NCBI GenBank assembly: GCA_021298995.1 | Contig: JAJTGB010000006.1 | Coordinates: 1 to 46,282 of the forward strand | DNA length: 46,282 nt | Direction of reading: 5' to 3' | Origin: Comamonadaceae bacterium | GTDB lineage: Bacteria > Pseudomonadota > Gammaproteobacteria > Burkholderiales > Burkholderiaceae_C | Shown: positions 44,654 to 46,282 of the stretch, one piece after another | Numbering within the stretch: position 1 is the stretch's first letter | How the letters are laid out: each line of letters begins with the position of its first letter | The notes under the pieces: generated by a model | Told to the model about the DNA's origin: nothing | Databases searched by the model: none | What the model saw: only the letters and a program-made list of their open reading frames with translations | Made by a program: the position numbers and the translations under genes

Positions 44654-45250
44654 CTAGGCCCAAGCCTGAGGGGTAAGTAAACCCAGCAAATACCCTCGCA
44701 GCCATCCCAAGTCGACTGGTTTGGCGATGAATTGTGAGCCTTGGGGCGGGCCTCCTCGGTTTTCCAGCTCGTCCTTGCTCTGGGCGGAGAGGGTGATGAT
44801 TTGAAGCTTGGCGAAGTTTTTTTGGTTTTGAACCCGCTTCACCAACTCCCAGCCATCGACCTCGGGCATGAGCAAGTCGATGAGCATGACGTGAGGATTG
44901 AACGCGGGCAAATGAAGCAATGCATCGATGGCGGAGGATAAAGCGCAGCAGTCGACTTGCGGGTGAACAGACAGGCAAGTATCTTGCAAGAGATGACGTG
45001 TGACGGCATCGTCGTCGACCACCATGACCCGCAGCCTGTCGTTCATGAGGCGCTCGACTGCAGGCAATTTTTGCTGCTGCAACTGGTAATTTTGAATGGA
45101 TTCGAGGGAGATGCGGCGATGACCGCCCTGCGTGACCCAGGCATGAAGGATATTTTTGTCGACCAAGCTTTGGACCGTGCCGACTGAGAGTTGAAGAAGT
45201 TCAGCGGCTTTGCTGGTTCCACAGCAAGCGGGGGTGGTTTGATGGGCCAT
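44654..45250 (-). CDS. Response regulator with excisionase/MerR-type DNA-binding N-terminus
   Basis: Domain order is reversed from most response regulators. Residues 10-55 are a winged-helix of the MerR/excisionase kind (TSKAAELLQLSVGTVQSLVD, then WVTQGGHRRIS). Residues 72-195 are a receiver with acidic Asp79-81 (VMVVDDDAV), phospho-acceptor Asp125 (MLIDLLMPEVDGW), Thr/Ser in IITLSAQ, and Lys in FIAKPVD. It has 198 aa. ATG at 45250 with AAGAAG upstream; TTG 45274 is unlikely. No histidine kinase is adjacent, so it is an orphan here. Divergent from the acyl-CoA synthetase gene. Confidence 0.9.
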   Translation of the reverse strand: MAHQTTPACCGTSKAAELLQLSVGTVQSLVDKNILHAWVTQGGHRRISLESIQNYQLQQQKLPAVERLMNDRLRVMVVDDDAVTRHLLQDTCLSVHPQVDCCALSSAIDALLHLPAFNPHVMLIDLLMPEVDGWELVKRVQNQKNFAKLQIITLSAQSKDELENRGGPPQGSQFIAKPVDLGWLRGYLLGLLTPQAWA

Positions 45251-45454
45251 GCATATCTTCTTTGTAAAACCCAAATTTAGCGCGAATGACCTTCACGCAC
45301 GCTTGCAAACGCATACATTCACTTTCATTCGAAAATAGTTGCAAATCTGGCCCAAACGGTCTCCTTAGGGACTTTAGGGATGTTCTATCCGCGCATACCC
45401 GTTTAGCATTCCTTGTCCTAGCCCTTTTTCGTATTCTGTTGGAGACGCACTGAA

Positions 45455-46282
45455 TGCCCGCCCACCATGCTTTTTGGCCTAAAAGATTGCCGCACCAATT
45501 GACGGCGCCGCAAACATCTTTGTGGATGAATTTGCAAATCAGTGCCTTGCGATACTCGCAAAAAGTGGCTTTGGTGTTCATGGGCAGAACATGGACTTAT
45601 GCGCAATTGCAGCTTGAAGCTGAACTCGTTGCTTCAGCTTTGCGCAAGATGGGCGTGCAAAAGGGCGATCGAGTGGTGCTGGACATGCAAAACTGTCCGC
45701 AACTGGTCATCACGCACTTTGCTATTCTGCGACTCGATGCCGTGGTAGTGCCCGTCAACCCCATGAACCGCATGGAAGAGTTGAAGCATTACATCTTAGA
45801 TCCCGATACCAAAGTGGCTGTGACCACAGCCGACTTGGCGCCAGAGTTGGCAGCTGCTAGCAATGCCCTAGATAAGCCTCAGCGCCTCCAACATTTGTTG
45901 GTCACCCAATTTTCTGATGCCTTTGATCCAGTTAACACGGGACCCGAAGAGATGCCTGCCAATTGGCACGACTGGCTCACCAAGGTGCATCCTTTGCCAG
46001 CGCTAGAAGGTGGACAAGTGCATGCTTGGGCATCAGCCTTAAAGGGCGAAGTGTCTCTCGGACCCGTCACGGCGCAATCGGAAGATTTGGCTGTGCTGCC
46101 CTACACCAGCGGCACCACAGGCTTGCCGAAAGGTTGCATGCACACGCATGGCACCATCATGCACAACACCATGTCCAGTGGCCTGTGGGCCAATGGCACG
46201 CCTGAGAACAAATGCTTGTGCGTGGTGCCCATGTTTCACATCACGGGCATGGTAAGTGTCATGCATGCCACCATTTTCTTGG
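45455..46282 (+). CDS. AMP-forming acyl-CoA synthetase (3' end outside window)
   Basis: First 276 codons of an ANL-family ligase. MGRTWTYAQLQLEAELVASA and KGDRVVLDMQNCPQLVI are typical of the N-terminal domain, and the P-loop YTSGTTGLPKGCMHTH stands near residue 220, followed by VVPMFHITGM. A long-chain/fatty-acid-type enzyme is likely but the substrate cannot be told. ATG at 45455, with TGGAG (45441-45445) as ribosome binding site. The 204-nt gap to the divergent regulator may hold the control region for both. Second such enzyme in the window. Confidence 0.9.

Overview
The window looks like chromosomal DNA of a betaproteobacterium of the order Burkholderiales, most likely a freshwater-type member of the Comamonadaceae. 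The evidence is gene order and protein character: rpsP-rimM-trmD-rplS; orn divergent from an M48 peptidase followed by rsgA; folC-SPOR-cvpA-purF-metZ; and gltX followed by tRNA-Ala(GGC), tRNA-Glu and tRNA-Asp. Base composition is moderate, genes are tightly packed with many 1-14 nt overlaps, and no gene-free stretch reaches 300 bases. No rRNA, IS element, phage or CRISPR array is visible.

Layout. 1-2248: ribosome/tRNA maturation operon (rpsP partial, rimM, trmD, rplS with its own promoter), closed by a terminator. 2353-9842: an RG-rich DEAD-box helicase and orn on the minus strand; the M48 peptidase and rsgA on the plus strand; then a CobD/CbiB-like membrane protein, a Nudix CoA diphosphatase and apaH on the minus strand. 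9953-16243: a DUF21/CBS membrane protein, an H-NS-type protein, an apparently extra uppS, a DEAD-box helicase remnant that has lost its ATP-binding N-terminus, a solitary rfbC, a PfkB sugar/nucleoside kinase and a NYN-domain protein. 16286-24436: a CaiB-type CoA transferase, a small two-repeat cysteine protein, and a minus-strand run prfB (with its programmed +1 frameshift) - pepN - fbp - lipocalin, preceded by an alpha/beta hydrolase. 24463-32574: acyl-CoA synthetase, aldo/keto reductase, plsY, yajQ, murB, argG, ppnP, a glycine-zipper protein and an ArsC-like protein. 32616-39418: a continuous plus-strand housekeeping run, folC-SPOR-cvpA-purF-metZ-gltX.

The tRNA cluster at 39479-39783 is the first real anomaly: tRNA-Ala and tRNA-Asp are intact, but the tRNA-Glu between them is only a 3' half beginning at the anticodon loop. 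It is followed by an accessory segment (about 39820-44610). This holds a large subtilisin-family lipoprotein with three tandem 64-65-residue repeats, an overlapping out-of-frame ORF that looks beta-rich and may be a detached C-terminal part or a partner, and a compact three-gene operon. That operon has an antitoxin-like gene, a PemK/MazF-like toxin and a small outer-membrane-type protein, joined by TGATG and ATGA overlaps behind a consensus promoter overlapped by a perfect 21-bp palindromic operator. Codon and base use in the protease/ORF part is markedly AT-richer than the flanks, which suggests transfer.

The window ends with a response regulator that carries an excisionase/MerR-type DNA-binding N-terminus and, divergent from it, the first 276 codons of another AMP-forming acyl-CoA synthetase. 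The best candidates for something undescribed are the toxin-antitoxin plus outer-membrane operon, the repeat-bearing S8 lipoprotein with its overlapping ORF, the split tRNA-Glu, and the structured leader of the NYN-domain gene.
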